Shown here piece after piece: positions 12,846 to 25,303 of a stretch of DNA of 64,000 nucleotides. The notes under the pieces were generated by a model. The model had not been told where the DNA came from, made no database searches, and worked only from the letters and a program-made list of their open reading frames with translations. This stretch comes from Adineta vaga. Its lineage: Eukaryota > Rotifera. The first letter of the stretch is position 1; every line of letters begins with the position of its first letter. Made by a program: the position numbers and the translations under genes. The stretch is from positions 6,572,001 to 6,636,000 of the forward strand of contig CP075497.1 of NCBI GenBank assembly GCA_021613535.1. Reading direction: 5' to 3'.

Positions 12846-15322
12846 TTAGGCAATAAGTGATGGAGCAAGACGTTTTTGTGTTTTATCATAGGATTTTTCT
12901 AATTGATCAAAACGATTCCATTCTGGATTTGCTCGCTGAAAGAAAGAAAGAAAGAAAGAAAGAAAATATTTGAATAAAACGGAAAGAAGAACATACAAAT
13001 GATGCAGCACGACCTGTTGATGGTACGGATCCAATTGAGAGTGTAGCGAGAGTATCACGTGTTTGTTGTTGTTTTAATAAACGTTGATGTTTTTTCATTT
13101 CAATATCTTGTTTTAAGTGTTCTAATTCCGGATTTCGTTCAACTCGAGATGGTGCACTAACTTGTCGATGTTTCCTGATTTAGAAAATGTATAAATTTCG
13201 ATTGGAATTTTTCGAATATTTACTTTTTTGCTGCTTGTGTACTTAATTCATTTCGATATTTAACTATATTTTGAACGGATGTTGTAATCATTTGTTCTTT
13301 TATTTGTTTATCTTTTACAATGTGATCACGTCGTGTTTCACGTTCTTTTTCTCGTTCAAGTTTGACTAATTCTAAACGTTCACGTAATTCTGCTATGGAC
13401 ATTTCATCATGAACACCATGTCCAGCAACCGTTGTTAGATCAACTGGTTTCCATCGATCAATCGGAACAGATTCTAGTGCACGAATTTGTTGAATTAATT
13501 CGGCACGTTGTCTCATTTCAGCTTCTGCCTATTATTATTAAAATAAAGAAATGATCAATAAAACTAATTTCAATCATTTCATTACATCTTCAAGAGCTTG
13601 TTTCATCATTTGTTTCATTTCTTCTTTATATTGTTTAACAAAATCTGCTTTATATTGTTGAAGTTTTTGTTGAGAAAGTTTAGCATTTTCTCTTCCAGTA
13701 ACAACATCATCAATTAATTGTCTATGAAATTTTTGATATTAGTGAAATCAATTTCAATTCTTTGACCTACTTCATTCTTTGTTCTTCTTTGACTTTTTCT
13801 TTGACATGTTCTTCAACAATTGCTCGTGTTTCACGTTTCAATTCTTCAGCTAAACGTCGATTTTCATCAGCTAAGCGTTGTCGTGCTAAGATTGCCTCTT
13901 CATAACTCATTTTTCCTTCTAATTTTTTTCGTTCAATCGCATTCATCTGTTCTTCATAATCTTGTTTTTGCATTGCTTGTTGCCAAGTAAGAAATTCACT
14001 TGCATCTTTTCCTCCAGCTTCAAAATCAAGTAAACGTCGTCGAACATCTTCTTCTTGTTTCTTATACAATTGACTTTCTTTTAATACAGTTGCAACGTTT
14101 AATTTCACAGGTATTTTATTTGCCTAAAATAAATAATCGAAATGAATTTCATATGGAAATGAATAGTTTTACTTGAGATTTAGGTGGTGGATTAGCATGA
14201 AAGTGTTCAAATTGAAGTTCATTATCACGTTCTTCCGTTATTTTAGTTAATTTTGATTGAGTTTTCGATGATTTTTCTGTTTGCATGAAATTGCCAGTTA
14301 GTGATCGTGTTTCATCGAGCTTTTGTAAACTACGACGATAATTTTCTTCACGGATTTTCTCTAATTCTAATTCTTCTCGACTGGGTTCGTATGTTGTTTT
14401 AGGCACTGGACGAGATTTTTCCATTTGTGGAATCTAAATTTCAAAAAACGAAAGGCGTAGAAAAAAACTAAACAAATGAAAGAAAACGAACTATTTTTGG
14501 AATGGGTACAGTTCGTGGTTTCGGAGCAGTTAAATTGAATGGTTTAGCTTTTGTTGGTTCAGGAACTTGCCGTGCTGCAATACGCCCATCAATAGCATCC
14601 GAAAGATCAAGTAAAATCGAGCGTAGATCAGGTAGATATCTACAAATTGAGATCGATGATTAAAGAATGACAAACGATGTGTACATACGTTTTAATAACT
14701 CCGGAAACTTTGCCACTCATATATTCTTCATCATAAACTTTCATACATTGTTGTTCAATTGCTTCGAGATGTTTTTCATTGATTAAGAATTTCAGAAACT
14801 AAAAAAACAGACTCGAAATGATGATATTCAAAATGAGAAATCATTTTACTAGATGAATTCGATTCAAATGAATTGAATTGATAAAACCACGTAATAATTT
14901 CATTTGAATTGTATCAAGTTGAAAAAAAATCAAATAAGCAATCACTAAACAAAAACATACGAACCATTCATTATATAGTTTTTCTCAAGTTATTTTCTTT
15001 TTCAAACCTTTATACATATTTTTTTCTGATTTTCGTACATTAACTCCGTCAGTTGTATAAAAAATTTCGATAATCGTTTTTAATAATGTTGAATGTCGAA
15101 TACAATCGAATAAAATGGTTGATACAAATGCTTCGTTTGGAACCTAAATATAACAATTATGTTAGTATTCGAAAAGGAAAGTTTTTCAAAGAAATAAAAT
15201 ACTTGATTCGCTCGAAAATAATCTTCGAGAAATACTTCTTCCGAAACATTTTCTGTGTATTCATTCAACACTTGTACGCAATGATAAAAAAGTTCACTAT
15301 AGGTATTAGCGTTTCTATTCAT
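12846..15322 (-). CDS. CFAP99: CFAP99-like cilia- and flagella-associated protein
   Basis: Eleven minus-strand exons join in phase (643 residues): 15322-15203, 15143-15008, 14944-14850, 14798-14689, 14639-14492, 14433-14173, 14123-13771, 13721-13586, 13528-13224, 13174-12997 and 12935-12846. The N-terminal third is helical (NMYKVIAYLIFFQLD). A Pro-rich linker follows (AKPFNLTAPKPRTVPIP, KSRPVPKTTYEPSREE). Long Glu/Lys/Arg-rich coiled coil comes next, including the family-like run EGKMSYEEAILARQRLADEN. The order of helical head, KPFNLT/KPR linker and SYEEA(I/V)LARQRLA block matches CFAP99 as I remember it. CFAP99 is an axoneme-associated protein of motile cilia. The start is the first ATG of the open exon; the same frame is open slightly further upstream without another ATG. 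A GAAA microsatellite sits in the last intron. It diverges from the SUEL/CUB gene 321 bp away. Confidence 0.75.
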
Positions 15323-15643
15323 TTCAAATGAGCACAAAACTAATCGAGTAAAATTGCCATTGATGATGTATGTGTCATGGTAACAGAAAAGAGATCATTC
15401 ATTAATAATTAATAAAAACGAGAATATGAAAATCTAATCAGAAATATATTGTTAGTTATTTTTATTTTTATTTCTAAAATAAAAATTGAAAAAATGATTT
15501 CTATTGGTTCCTATTTCATCGAATACAAATATGAGATTCAGTACTCAGCAGTCATTCATTCCTTCGCTTCGCGTTCTCTTTCTTCACATCCATCCCGAAT
15601 GAGTTTTTTATTTCCCCATTGTGTCGATCCTCACCAAGGTCGA
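15323..15643. promoter_or_regulatory. Divergent promoter region, CFAP99 / SUEL-CUB gene
   Basis: A 321 bp AT-rich gap between two head-to-head genes. Part of it is open in frame with the SUEL/CUB gene (in-frame ATG at 15599), so the start of that gene could lie here. No specific motif is claimed. Confidence 0.35.
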
Positions 15644-18600
15644 ATGTACATTCAAATCATTTTGCTTCTGCTATTTCAAAGTAAGAATCCTTTCATGAAA
15701 TCCCAGAATATTTTCAATTTTCAATTTTTAATTTTAGTCTCATTTACCTATAAAACAAATCCAACACCATGGTTTTGTACAGATCCTAATGCATTAGATT
15801 CGACTGTTGAAATCTCACAAAAATTACCATCATGCCTACCTGGCTATGTTATTGACATCGAAGATGTCGTCTATGAATCGACTACGGATGGCAAATGTTC
15901 AGGCAAAAGTTTATGTAGTATACATAGTAAAAATACTCTTCTATTTGCATGTAATCAGAAACAAGTATGTAGTGTAGAAATACGACATTTTCGCTTTCAT
16001 ATTAATTCGACATGCGGTTCAACCGTAAGATTTTTTACTAAATATCGTTGTTTACCTGTTATTCACGAACAAAAAGATTATCTTTGTGAATCATCTTTAC
16101 GTCGACCAAATTCTGTTGATGTTAAATTGTCTTGTCAACGAAATTATCGTTTACATATAACATTAGCATTAGTTGGTATTAGTATCAAACAACAAAATGA
16201 TGAGAATCAACAACGTTTCAAATGTAATAAAGACACATATTGGCTTTGTAATCATTATGTACCTGATGCTTATCGAAGTGTATGTAGTAGTCAATTAAAT
16301 CGAGGAATTGGAGATTTTTGTGAAATCAAATCTTATGATCGACCAAGATTAAAAGGTTGTCAATATGGAGAAATATCAAATTTTTCATCAGTAGAATATT
16401 CATGTATACCAGGTAATTATAAATTTAGAAGAAAAAACAGATTTTTTCTTGTATTATCTTCTTTCTACTAGGTGAAGGTATTACAGAAGATCTTCCACGA
16501 ATTGATATCTGTTCAGATGATCTATCCGAACAGATCAATGTTAATCATGGTCTTCTTCATTCTCCTAATTATCCTCATCCAGTAGGCAAATATTTATCAT
16601 GTAAAAAACAAATACATATTACACGTGAATCTCGTCTCCGTTTATTTATGCTTGAAAAATCGATTGAATATTATCATGAATTAAACATTCGTTTGTTAAA
16701 TAATGAACCAAATATACCACGTACATTAGCCAAAAATGAATTACTCGATACAAATATAACTAGTCAACAGAAAAATGAAATTCTTCAAATTGAATTAAAA
16801 ACAAATCATGTTGGTGGTGGAAACTTTTTACTTTATTTTCAAGGTAAAACTCTTCGATAAACACTTGTTCGTCTCGACGTTTTCTCTTTCTTCTTCGTCT
16901 CATCATATAAGGCGAACAAATTGAGAAGAACACTGTACGACTATCATGTCATATTTTATGACTAATGATCAACACGTACAGACCATTAACTCGTTTGCTA
17001 ATTTATTCTAGTCGATTCTCGCATCTCGGAATATGCACCGTTGGTTCTTGAAGCTAATAGGAAAACATCCGATCAGGGTCGACGGCAAAAACCGTTGGTT
17101 AAACGAGATTGGGGTAAGTTATATGAGGACAAAAAAAATCGTCTATTACTTATTTAATAACTCTTCAATGATCATAAAAATAACTGTAAATAGTCGTTAT
17201 GAATTACTATTTACTCAGTGAAGATGAGAGTTACTATGGATATTAAACGGAATGTAAAATAAATATTTTTTATGTGAAAACTTTTCTAATCAATCATACT
17301 GATTGATGAATCTTTCGAAGGATAATGTCAATAAAGACAGAAGACATATGATATTATTTTGTTTCTTTTTTTTTTTGTTCGCTGGAATAAGAACTATGAA
17401 TAGAAACGATTTAAAAATTATTCCGTCGAGACGGAAATGTTTTATTTAAAGAATAAACTAAGCTTTATGTAACGAGAGAATTAACATCATTGTACCTTTT
17501 GATGTCGAGAAATAGTGATTAGAAGTCTTACATCATACATTTATTTAATAGACGACCTTGAAAGAGAATACGAGAGAGTTGAAAAGAAAAAGGTCACAGT
17601 ATTGAACTCGTTTTTCTCATTAGTTTCTTCTTGAGAAAGTTGGAAGTATAATCAAGTGCGTTTATTCGGCTGTTGTGCAAGAGTAATTTATGTCCTTGGA
17701 GAAATGATTTGTATGAAGAAAAAAAAGAAAACTTCAATGATTTATTGTAATAATATTCTTTTAGGAATTGTTATTGGGAGTTTAATCGGTCTTATTTTTG
17801 TTGTCGTGGCTATTACTGTTGTTCTTCTCATCGTTCGCATATCAAAGTTAGTTAATTGAATTTATTTGTTGATGATAAATTTGATTTTCGTTTGCAGACG
17901 TCGTCGTGCCGAATCGTTAAAATATCTGAAAAGTGATGATGATCACTGTCAACATTTGAATGCACCATCAACCAATTATCCACCTCCGCCAAGAAAACCT
18001 ATTCAAATTGAACATCCACATCTATTACCATCATCATCATCAACAACAACAATAATTCCATCATTACCGAGTAATCATCGAGTAAATACTTCGTCATCAT
18101 CAGGAATCCATGATGGTCTATCTGATCGTGAATCTCTTATTAAACAATCAACACGTTCTCATGCAACAAGTACGAATTTAGATGATTTCTATGAAGAAAT
18201 ACGAGATCATCATCAACACATTAATTTAGATTTAGAAAGTAATCCTTATCTTGAACCAAAATCTTTCGAAGATCGAAGAAAATTTTTCGAAGAGAATAAA
18301 ATTTCTCAACCAATTCGAGATCATAATGAGGTATTCTATTATGAATATGATAGATAAGCTTTTTGTCCTTGCTTTAATTCACGCTTGCTTCTGTTTTTAT
18401 TCCACTGCTTCTTTTTATTCTGCACATTGAATGGTATTTGTTCTGTAATATAGTCATTGTTATTTGTTCTGTTAACATTTGAATAATTATTCTAGTCATT
18501 TAATTCTATGTTGTGTTTAAACCGTATTTACTTTTCTTGTTCTGTTGTACCATATAAATAAAACAAATTTCAATCAAATGCTTCCCTACTGCTTCATACT

Positions 18601-18975
18601 ATGCTTCGCTTCTCTCCGTATTAATTCGCAAGTTAAATAGATTTCATTCATCTTTCCTATGAATATACTTAGACTGGCCAACGACTGCGTCGACCAGCAC
18701 CATTAGCTACACCAGATCACAACAATCGTCGTTTAGGAAGTGCTCTGTGTGATGCACCTATGGCAAGTACGGAAACGTTAGATGTTGGAAATAATGCTGT
18801 GAAAAATGATCAAATGAAACGACCAAATCAACCACCACCAAAAATTCCACCACCACGAATGGACTTACATCATCCAAAGCCAAGTGCACCACCTCTGGAT
18901 TTATTACATAGTGAACACTCACGTCCAAATCCGCATCCACGTCATATTCAACATCAAAATCATCATCTTGTTTAG
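15644..18975 (+). CDS. SUEL-type lectin / CUB single-pass membrane protein
   Basis: Exons 15644-15680, 15738-16412, 16472-16843, 17012-17113, 17765-17846, 17898-18330 and 18673-18975 join in phase to 667 residues. ATG 15644 is preferred because it opens a signal peptide (MYIQIILLLLFQ); an in-frame ATG at 15599 would add 15 residues. The extracellular part is Cys-rich with galactose-binding-lectin (SUEL) features: CNQKQVCSVEI, then FFTKYRCLP. A CUB-like domain follows, starting CSDDLSEQINVNHG and containing LLHSPNYPHP. Next comes a basic stretch (RRQKPLVKR), then a transmembrane segment (GSLIGLIFVVVAITVVLLIV). The cytoplasmic tail is Pro/Ser/His-rich with PPPPRKP and PPPKIPPPR, possible SH3 ligands. 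EVA-1-like receptors combine SUEL and a membrane anchor, but I do not recognise an exact orthologue. An alternative 3' end is possible (see findings). Confidence 0.7.
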
Positions 18976-19357
18976 AATAGAACATAAAAAAAGAAGCTTT
19001 TCGTACTTTTTTGTGCAACTCGATTAAATAGTGACTGCCTGTACTTTGTATTTCTAGTCTAATTGATTTTTCCTATATGATGTATTCTTGAATGCAATTT
19101 TTTAGTTGAACAAAACAAAATAAAGCCATGATACTATGCAAAAAAACAAGTCTTTTGAACTTGTCGTTTTCAATTGTTTCTTCAAGTATTTCCGATATCT
19201 GAGTTAAGTTGTTATTATTTTACTTTGATGATGTATGGAAATAAGTGTGCCGCTCCTTTCCATCTTCTTTTTTTCTCTATAAGAGGCGATTTATCAGACA
19301 AACGAACAGAATGAATAATTATTATTAATTGCGACTCGTCTCGTTCGTTCACACACT

Positions 19358-19390
<33 letters not shown>

Positions 19391-19569
19391 TCTCTTTCTC
19401 TGTTGGATATAATAGACATTGATTCGCTATATGGAGAAGAAAACAATTGTTTTCTCCTTTTCACATGATCAGAATGTATATAATCGTTTAGCAACCAAGC
19501 AATTCCGCAATCGTTCTAACATACCAAAGACGTAACGTATTATCGATTAGTTGAAAACAACAAGCAAAT
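18976..19569. other. Intergenic spacer with a CT dinucleotide tract
   Basis: This carries the 3' UTR of the SUEL/CUB gene (AATAAA-like AAAATAAAG near 19120) and the Smad upstream region. A CT repeat runs at about 19360-19387. No gene was seen. Confidence 0.5.
19360..19387. repeat. CT dinucleotide microsatellite
   Basis: An uninterrupted CT run of about 28 nt about 180 bp upstream of the Smad start codon. Seen directly; no function is claimed. Confidence 0.9.
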
Positions 19570-20927
19570 ATGAATGATTATCATGATCGAAAATCTTTCA
19601 ATCTTCAAGTTCTACGTTCCAAAATTGTCAATTGGAAACAAGGACATGAAGATAATGATCACAGTCAACGTGCAGTCGATTTTCTTATTAAAAAATTGAA
19701 AAATTCTGATGGTAAATTCTTTATTTTACTATTCATAGAATTCATTTCGTATATTTTAGGTGTTCTTGATTCTTTAGCAAAAGTTCTACTAAATCCTCAT
19801 ACACCAAGTCCATGTATAACAATTCCTCCATCTGTTGATAAACGTATACAAATTGTTTATCGAAAAGAATTTCCACATGTTGTCTACTGTCGTCTATGGC
19901 GTTTTGCTGATCTACAAAACTATCACGAATTAATTCCATCAGGTCAATGTCGATATCCATTTTCTTCCGGAAATAATCGAAATCAAAAACATGTTTGTAT
20001 CAATCCATATCATTATGATCGTGTACCATCACAAGGTAAAATAGTGCATCATTAAATTCTTTTCGAATCTATTGTATTTTCTTTTCTAGTTCTTCCATCA
20101 ATTATCGAACCAAGAATTAATAATGAAAATACTCCACCTACACCACCACCATCTATGTATTCACCTGATCCTTGTAGGTTACCTTGACAATCCTTTTGTT
20201 AATGATCTAAAAAAGAAAAGTGTATCTGTTGAATTTAGATTCACCTCAATGGAATAATCAACATGTTTTATCTTCTTGGTGTACAGTAAATTATTATGAA
20301 TATAGTAATAAAGTTGGTGAACAATTTCGTGCATCATCATCAAGAATATTTGTCGATGGATATACTTCACCATATCGAAATTTCACAAATCGATTTAGTT
20401 TAGGATTATTAGAAAATGTTAAACGACAGAAAGGTGTTGAATATGTTCGAGCAACTATTGGTAGAGGTAAATTATTTGATGATGATGATGATGATATTAA
20501 AAAATATTCATATCGTTCTTTTCAAGGAATTGAATTAATCGAACATTCAAATGGTGATGTATCCATCCGAAATCGTTCTTGGTCATGTTCAGTCTTTGTT
20601 CAATCTGTTCTCTATAATCGTTTAAATGGTTGGAATGATTCGACTGTAAATCATTTACCACCTCGTCAATCTATTCATTCAATTTTCAATTCAACAATTT
20701 TTAATCAACTCATTCATGATCCCCTAGCAACCTATGAAACAATTCTTGATTCAACGAAATTATGTACCATTCAAGTTAGTTTTAAATATGGTTGGGGTTT
20801 TGAATATGGTCAACGAGAGATAACTTCAACACCATGCTGGTTATCGATTTTAATCAATGAACCACTTCGTCTCATAGATACTCGTTTACAACAATTGCAA
20901 CCACAACAAGCAACTACATCTAGTTGA
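19570..20927 (+). CDS. Divergent Smad (MH1 + very short linker + MH2)
   Basis: Four exons (19570-19711, 19760-20035, 20090-20173, 20239-20927) join in phase to 396 residues. MH1 is recognisable from the DNA-binding hairpin (RIQIVYRKEFPHVVYCRLWR) and zinc ligands in PCITIP, GQCRYPF and VCINPYHYD. The linker is only about 35 residues (PPTPPPSMYSPDP). MH2 starts at WCTVNYYEYSNKVGEQF and runs through FVDGYTSP, NRFSLGLLENV, SVFVQS, LCTIQVSFKYGWG and TSTPCW. Its overall form is receptor-Smad-like. The C-terminus is ATTSS, not the SSxS that type I receptors phosphorylate. MH2 carries an inserted acidic run (six Asp from a GAT repeat at about 20479-20495) before the FQGIELIE strand. Smads carry TGF-beta/BMP signals to the nucleus. 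Whether this one is receptor-regulated is unclear. No frame break was seen. Confidence 0.85.
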
Positions 20928-21708
20928 TGAAAAATAAAATAAATCGATGTGTGTGCCTGTGTGCTTTTTCTTTTTTGGTACTCTTTATACTGAAAACTAA
21001 CGATTAAGAATGGGTGCGTGTGAAGAAAATAAAAAGAAAGAAAAGAAAACATATGTTGCACGCAGCTGTGTGCTTGATTTTTTTCTTCTTTTTCTATCAT
21101 TTACCGCAAAATGAAGATATTTTTGCTGTAGACAACGTCGCCGAAGCGACGCGATAAAGAGAAAAATGGGACTTTTTTTCTTTTCATCATGTTATGTATA
21201 GGGAAAAAAAACAATATTCAATCATCAAGTCAAAAAATGTCCAATTAATTTGATCCTGGTTAATAATACTCGAAAAAAAGAAGATATATATATACATAAT
21301 TATAGTTTGTTTGTATTCTTTATTCCCCTCATTTGAGCCTAACCAAAGAAAAAATGTTGAAATCTGGTTAGTTCGAATAACATTTATGTACGAACATATG
21401 TTTTTCTGCAATAACACAATTGATGATGCGAGAAAGGAAAAAATGCGAAAAGAGAAGGATATAAAAAAAAGCAAATACGATTTAATCGCGAATCGTCCTC
21501 TTTAAGGGTAGGTCTAGAGTGTTATAGACGTCGTGTCAAGGAAAAAATGTTTTTTTTTCATGATGGAAGAGTAAAAGAGAAAAACACATATAACTATGAA
21601 GAAAAAAGAAAAGGAGAGAAAGAGGCAAACAGACAAAAACAACCAAGTAACATAGAAGCAAAAATATTTTCTTTCTTTTCATCGACGACCGAAACAGCAG
21701 CCGGGGTT

Positions 21709-21765
21709 GAGAAAGAGAGAGGGAGAGAGAAAGAGGGAGGGAAAGAGAAAAAAGGAGAAGGGGGG
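21709..21765. repeat. Purine-only (GA-rich) tract
   Basis: 57 consecutive purines on the + strand, made of GAGA, GGGA and GAAA units ending in GGGGGG, inside a longer purine-rich zone at 21540-21770. Such tracts can form triplex DNA or bind GAGA-type factors. That role is general knowledge and not shown here. Confidence 0.85.
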
Positions 21766-22708
21766 TTTCGTTGTTGCTGGGTGCTGGGAATATAAAGGCA
21801 TCGAGAAAGACATAGAAGCTCTCTGCACTGCGACAGAATGCAATCAACAGTTAGTCGTTCTATACTGTCTCTTGGTACAATCTAACAACAGTTATATTTG
21901 GAATTTTATAACCATTTGCTGTTTCAACACCTATAGCAAATAACAACGGTGATTGTTGTCTATGATCTGATAGATAGAATCAAAGATCAACTTCTCAATG
22001 TCAATAGATGTAAGTAAAAGTTAACAATAATAGAATGAATTTTATTCCGAAATAACGTTTCCAATTTTTTAAGGTTTTTTTCTTCTCTTGCTCTTTGAAT
22101 TATTATTTTTCTTAACAAAAATATTTTTTTAATTAATTATTTCTATCAATATATAATCACTATATTTGACACAGAGAACATGCATAGAAGAAAAGAAACA
22201 GCTGATGATACCTTTATCTTTAAGTGCACCCTTTCGTTCGGTAAATAGCGCGGCACAGGCAAATAAAAATCTATGTGTGTGTGTATGGACGTGTTTTTTT
22301 CTTCTTTTCTTTATTTCGATATGATACTTGCTGCTTGTCAGGTGTTTTGCATACGAACGTCATCGACATCCTCTCATCTTTCGTCTAACATTCATATTGA
22401 TTCAATTTGAAGAAAAAACAAAAAGAATGTATTTAGGATTCGAATATCTAGAATAGATTTCATCAAAAAGTAATCAAATAAAACTGAAGTAATAGTATCA
22501 AAGATAAAGAAGACCATTTTGGATGATATAAAGAATACAGCATAAATGTATTTATAAGTAAAAGATAATATATGTCTAAAGAAACTAATAGCGAGTATTT
22601 TCGGATTAAAAGAGATTTTGCAGTATATTAAATAGAAAAAAAAAAATTAATTCTATCTATCAAAAGATTTTAAAATAGATTTCAATTCGAATAACTAATG
22701 ATCTCATC

Positions 22709-22737
22709 TTTCTTTCTTTCTTTCTTTCCTTCTTTCT
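22709..22737. repeat. TTTC tetranucleotide microsatellite
   Basis: Tandem TTTC units with one interruption (TTCC). Seen directly in the gene-free region. Confidence 0.85.
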
Positions 22738-23080
22738 AGCTTTTCAAACATACATGGAATAAGAATCTATACTCAGCAATTTGAGAACAAGGTACTGACT
22801 ATTTTTTCATCACCTTTAGATCAAAGTTCTTTCCAAAAGCACGACCATGTAATGTTCAACGAGTATGCGAAAATGACTAGCTATTTTAGTTCGTTGTGAA
22901 TTCATATGCCGAAATGTCTCCATTTGATGATTGTTATTGTGGAATAACGAATTTGAGAACTATACATACAGAAATTCACTATAGACCAATTCGCAGGCAA
23001 TTAAGTTATTCAACGGTGGTCTATTTCAATTGAAAGTTAGAGTAAAAGATGAATTTTTCTCTTTTCGAAGATGTTTATTG

Positions 23081-23266
23081 CAGGGGCGGATCCAGGATTT
23101 TCATGAGGGGGTGGCGGTTTATGAAAAAAATCGAAAAGTAGTATTATTTTTGAAAAAAACCTAGTAATCTCCCTGTTTTCTTTTTTCATATTTCTGTTCA
23201 TCGTCAATATATCTATTTTTGAGGGGTGGCGGTCGCCGAAACGCCGAACAGCTAGATCCGCCACTG
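23081..23266. mobile_element. hAT-type miniature inverted-repeat element (MITE), non-autonomous
   Basis: A 186 bp element starts CAGGGGCGGATCCAG and ends CTAGATCCGCCACTG. These are terminal inverted repeats of about 15 bp with two mismatches (reverse complement of the right end: CAGTGGCGGATCTAG). It is flanked by a perfect 8 bp direct repeat, GTTTATTG, at 23073-23080 and 23267-23274. An 8 bp duplication and CAG...CTG ends are hallmarks of the hAT superfamily. The interior also has near-terminal GGGGTGGCGG repeats. It has no transposase and would have depended on an enzyme supplied from elsewhere. The intact duplication suggests a fairly recent insertion. Confidence 0.85.
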
Positions 23267-25295
23267 GTTTATTGTGTTTAACTTCAAAACACTAAAACTT
23301 CTCATACGGTACATAAAAGATCCACCTATTCTCTTCTTCATCACTTAAATTTAGTTGAAGACTGTTGAGTTTTTTTCGACACATCTTGTTCAGTCAGTAA
23401 TATCTCTTAGAGAAACTTCCATCGGAGAACTAGTACCGATTAATAGACTAAATTATTCTGTGGGACGTTTGTACTCGTGATTGTGTATCATTCGCAAGTG
23501 AAACAAGAGTTATCTGCTTTGAACTAAGTTCTAATAAGAAAGAATTTAGATAGGATGATGCTTCGTTAGGAAATCTGATGCAAATATGTCGAAAAGAATT
23601 GGAGAGAGAATCCCTTAGAACATAGGAGATTCTTAAAAATCGCTTCGTGTAACGTAGCGCATTTAACTATGATTTCGAAAACATAGAATCTTTTCTACTC
23701 TATACGTACCTCAAATATACAACTTTTCTTTTCTCTACACCTCTGACTTTGCCCCTTTCTCTTCTCTTTCATCCCTTCAATCTGATTTTTTTATTATTAC
23801 TTGTACATACATCATATTTCTTATATGCATTCTTTAGGAAAATAAAGCAAAATCGACCAATTGCTTTTGCTCGTACATCAGCTGGTTGTCTTCGATTGGT
23901 TGACAATATGTTAATATTTGTCTCGTTTCTTTTCTTTTCTTGTTCGAACAAGCGATACACAGACAACAGTTAGTAAAAGTAAGAGAGAAAAAGAAAGAAA
24001 GAAAGATGAAGGGTTGTATGAGATGAAAAAGGGACAAAGCATTTCATATACTCATCCGTCCAACATATTCTCGCCAGTCAGTCATTATCAATAGGTTTTT
24101 TCACGGATGACAGAAAATTTAACGATAATTGCATCAATTATTCTTAATTTATATCAGATACTTTAACATGGGTATATATATATGTCATGAAAAAGGTAAA
24201 TTATATCTTTTCTCTCTTTCTTATTAACCGATGTGAACTGTTTTAATCGAATGATTACATTCTAATAGTAACGTATCTATAAGGAAGGAACGATATCTAC
24301 TTTCATTAGTACTGCAATTTATGAATAATACAAGTCTTTCGTCTTCGACGAAGTAAGATAGATGTAGCATGAATGTAAATATCACTTTCCACCGAGAAAT
24401 ATATGCCAACAATCAAACTTTGATCATATAAAATCTTGTTTTAGTTTAGACCATCAACTATGTGAACTGGCATACAATCATCATTCTATTTCAATGGGAT
24501 TATAAGGTATATTAGATAAGACATTTTATTTGGAATGTTAATAGAAAGAAAAGAAAATTCGAAACATAAAATAATGACTAAATCATACTGATAAGTCACG
24601 AGATATTGAAAGTTTTTGATTCTTCAATTTTTCAGTTGAAAACAGTAGGATAGTTTCACTATCTATCCGCATTGAATTTTTCTTTAGAGAAATGAATAGA
24701 TTCATTTGTATCTTAGTTTTTCTCTCTGAAATCATTCGTTCGATATGTCACTTTCAGACTTAGTTTTTCGGCTCACATATGTTTTCTAAGGGCAAAATAT
24801 AATAGATATGTTTTTTTGTATATCATGGTAAATAGGAGTTCTGATGTCAATCTGTACAAATAAGAACATAAAAACTCAACATGTTCTTGGGCACATCTGC
24901 TGTTAGGATGATAGATGTTTTGTACTTCTGTACTTCTTCTTTTTCCTGCACATATTATCATTAGGTTATATTATGTCTTTTGCAACGATATATTGGTAAT
25001 AATAAAAGAAGAACTTTTCATAGTTGTCGCTAATGTTCGTCTTCTCATTTATTTATCTTTCTTTACTGTATATATTGACGCACATTTAGATAAACGAACC
25101 GGTCGTTCGACCAGATGATTTCTGCCGAAGTATCTACTTGTTTTTGCTTCAAACGCGATGTTCTCATTTTGACAAGTCGACTCCGTTTTTCCCTCTTTTC
25201 TTTTCTTTTCTTGCGGTAAACGCGTTATTCTCTACATCAAATATATATATATATATTATACTTGCATCTATAAGTCATCCTGGTTCGCTCTTCGT

Positions 25296-25303
25296 TGACG
25301 TCA
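25296..25303. promoter_or_regulatory. CRE-like palindrome TGACGTCA
   Basis: A full consensus CREB/ATF palindrome. One copy is expected by chance about once in 65 kb of random sequence, and no promoter is recognised beside it, so functional support is weak. Confidence 0.2.

Noticed and set aside
20810-21100. 96-codon minus-strand frame overlapping the Smad 3' end
   Set aside because: Antisense shadow of the Smad MH2 codons plus AT-rich UTR; no domain.
21536-21943. Long frames on both strands in the purine-rich tract
   Set aside because: Purine-only DNA lacks stops in some frames; the Glu/Lys/Arg and Leu/Ser/Phe strings are compositional.
22980-23035. Inverted pair ATAGACCA / TGGTCTAT beside the MITE
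   Set aside because: Eight bases with a long loop is expected by chance in this much sequence, and it lies outside the element's target duplication.
23037-23264. 75-codon minus-strand frame (MADLAVRRFGDRHPS)
   Set aside because: It is the translation of the MITE interior, not a gene.
23749-24037. Open frames on opposite strands near 23.8 kb with hydrophobic stretches
   Set aside because: Mutually overlapping, no splice context, no recognisable domain.
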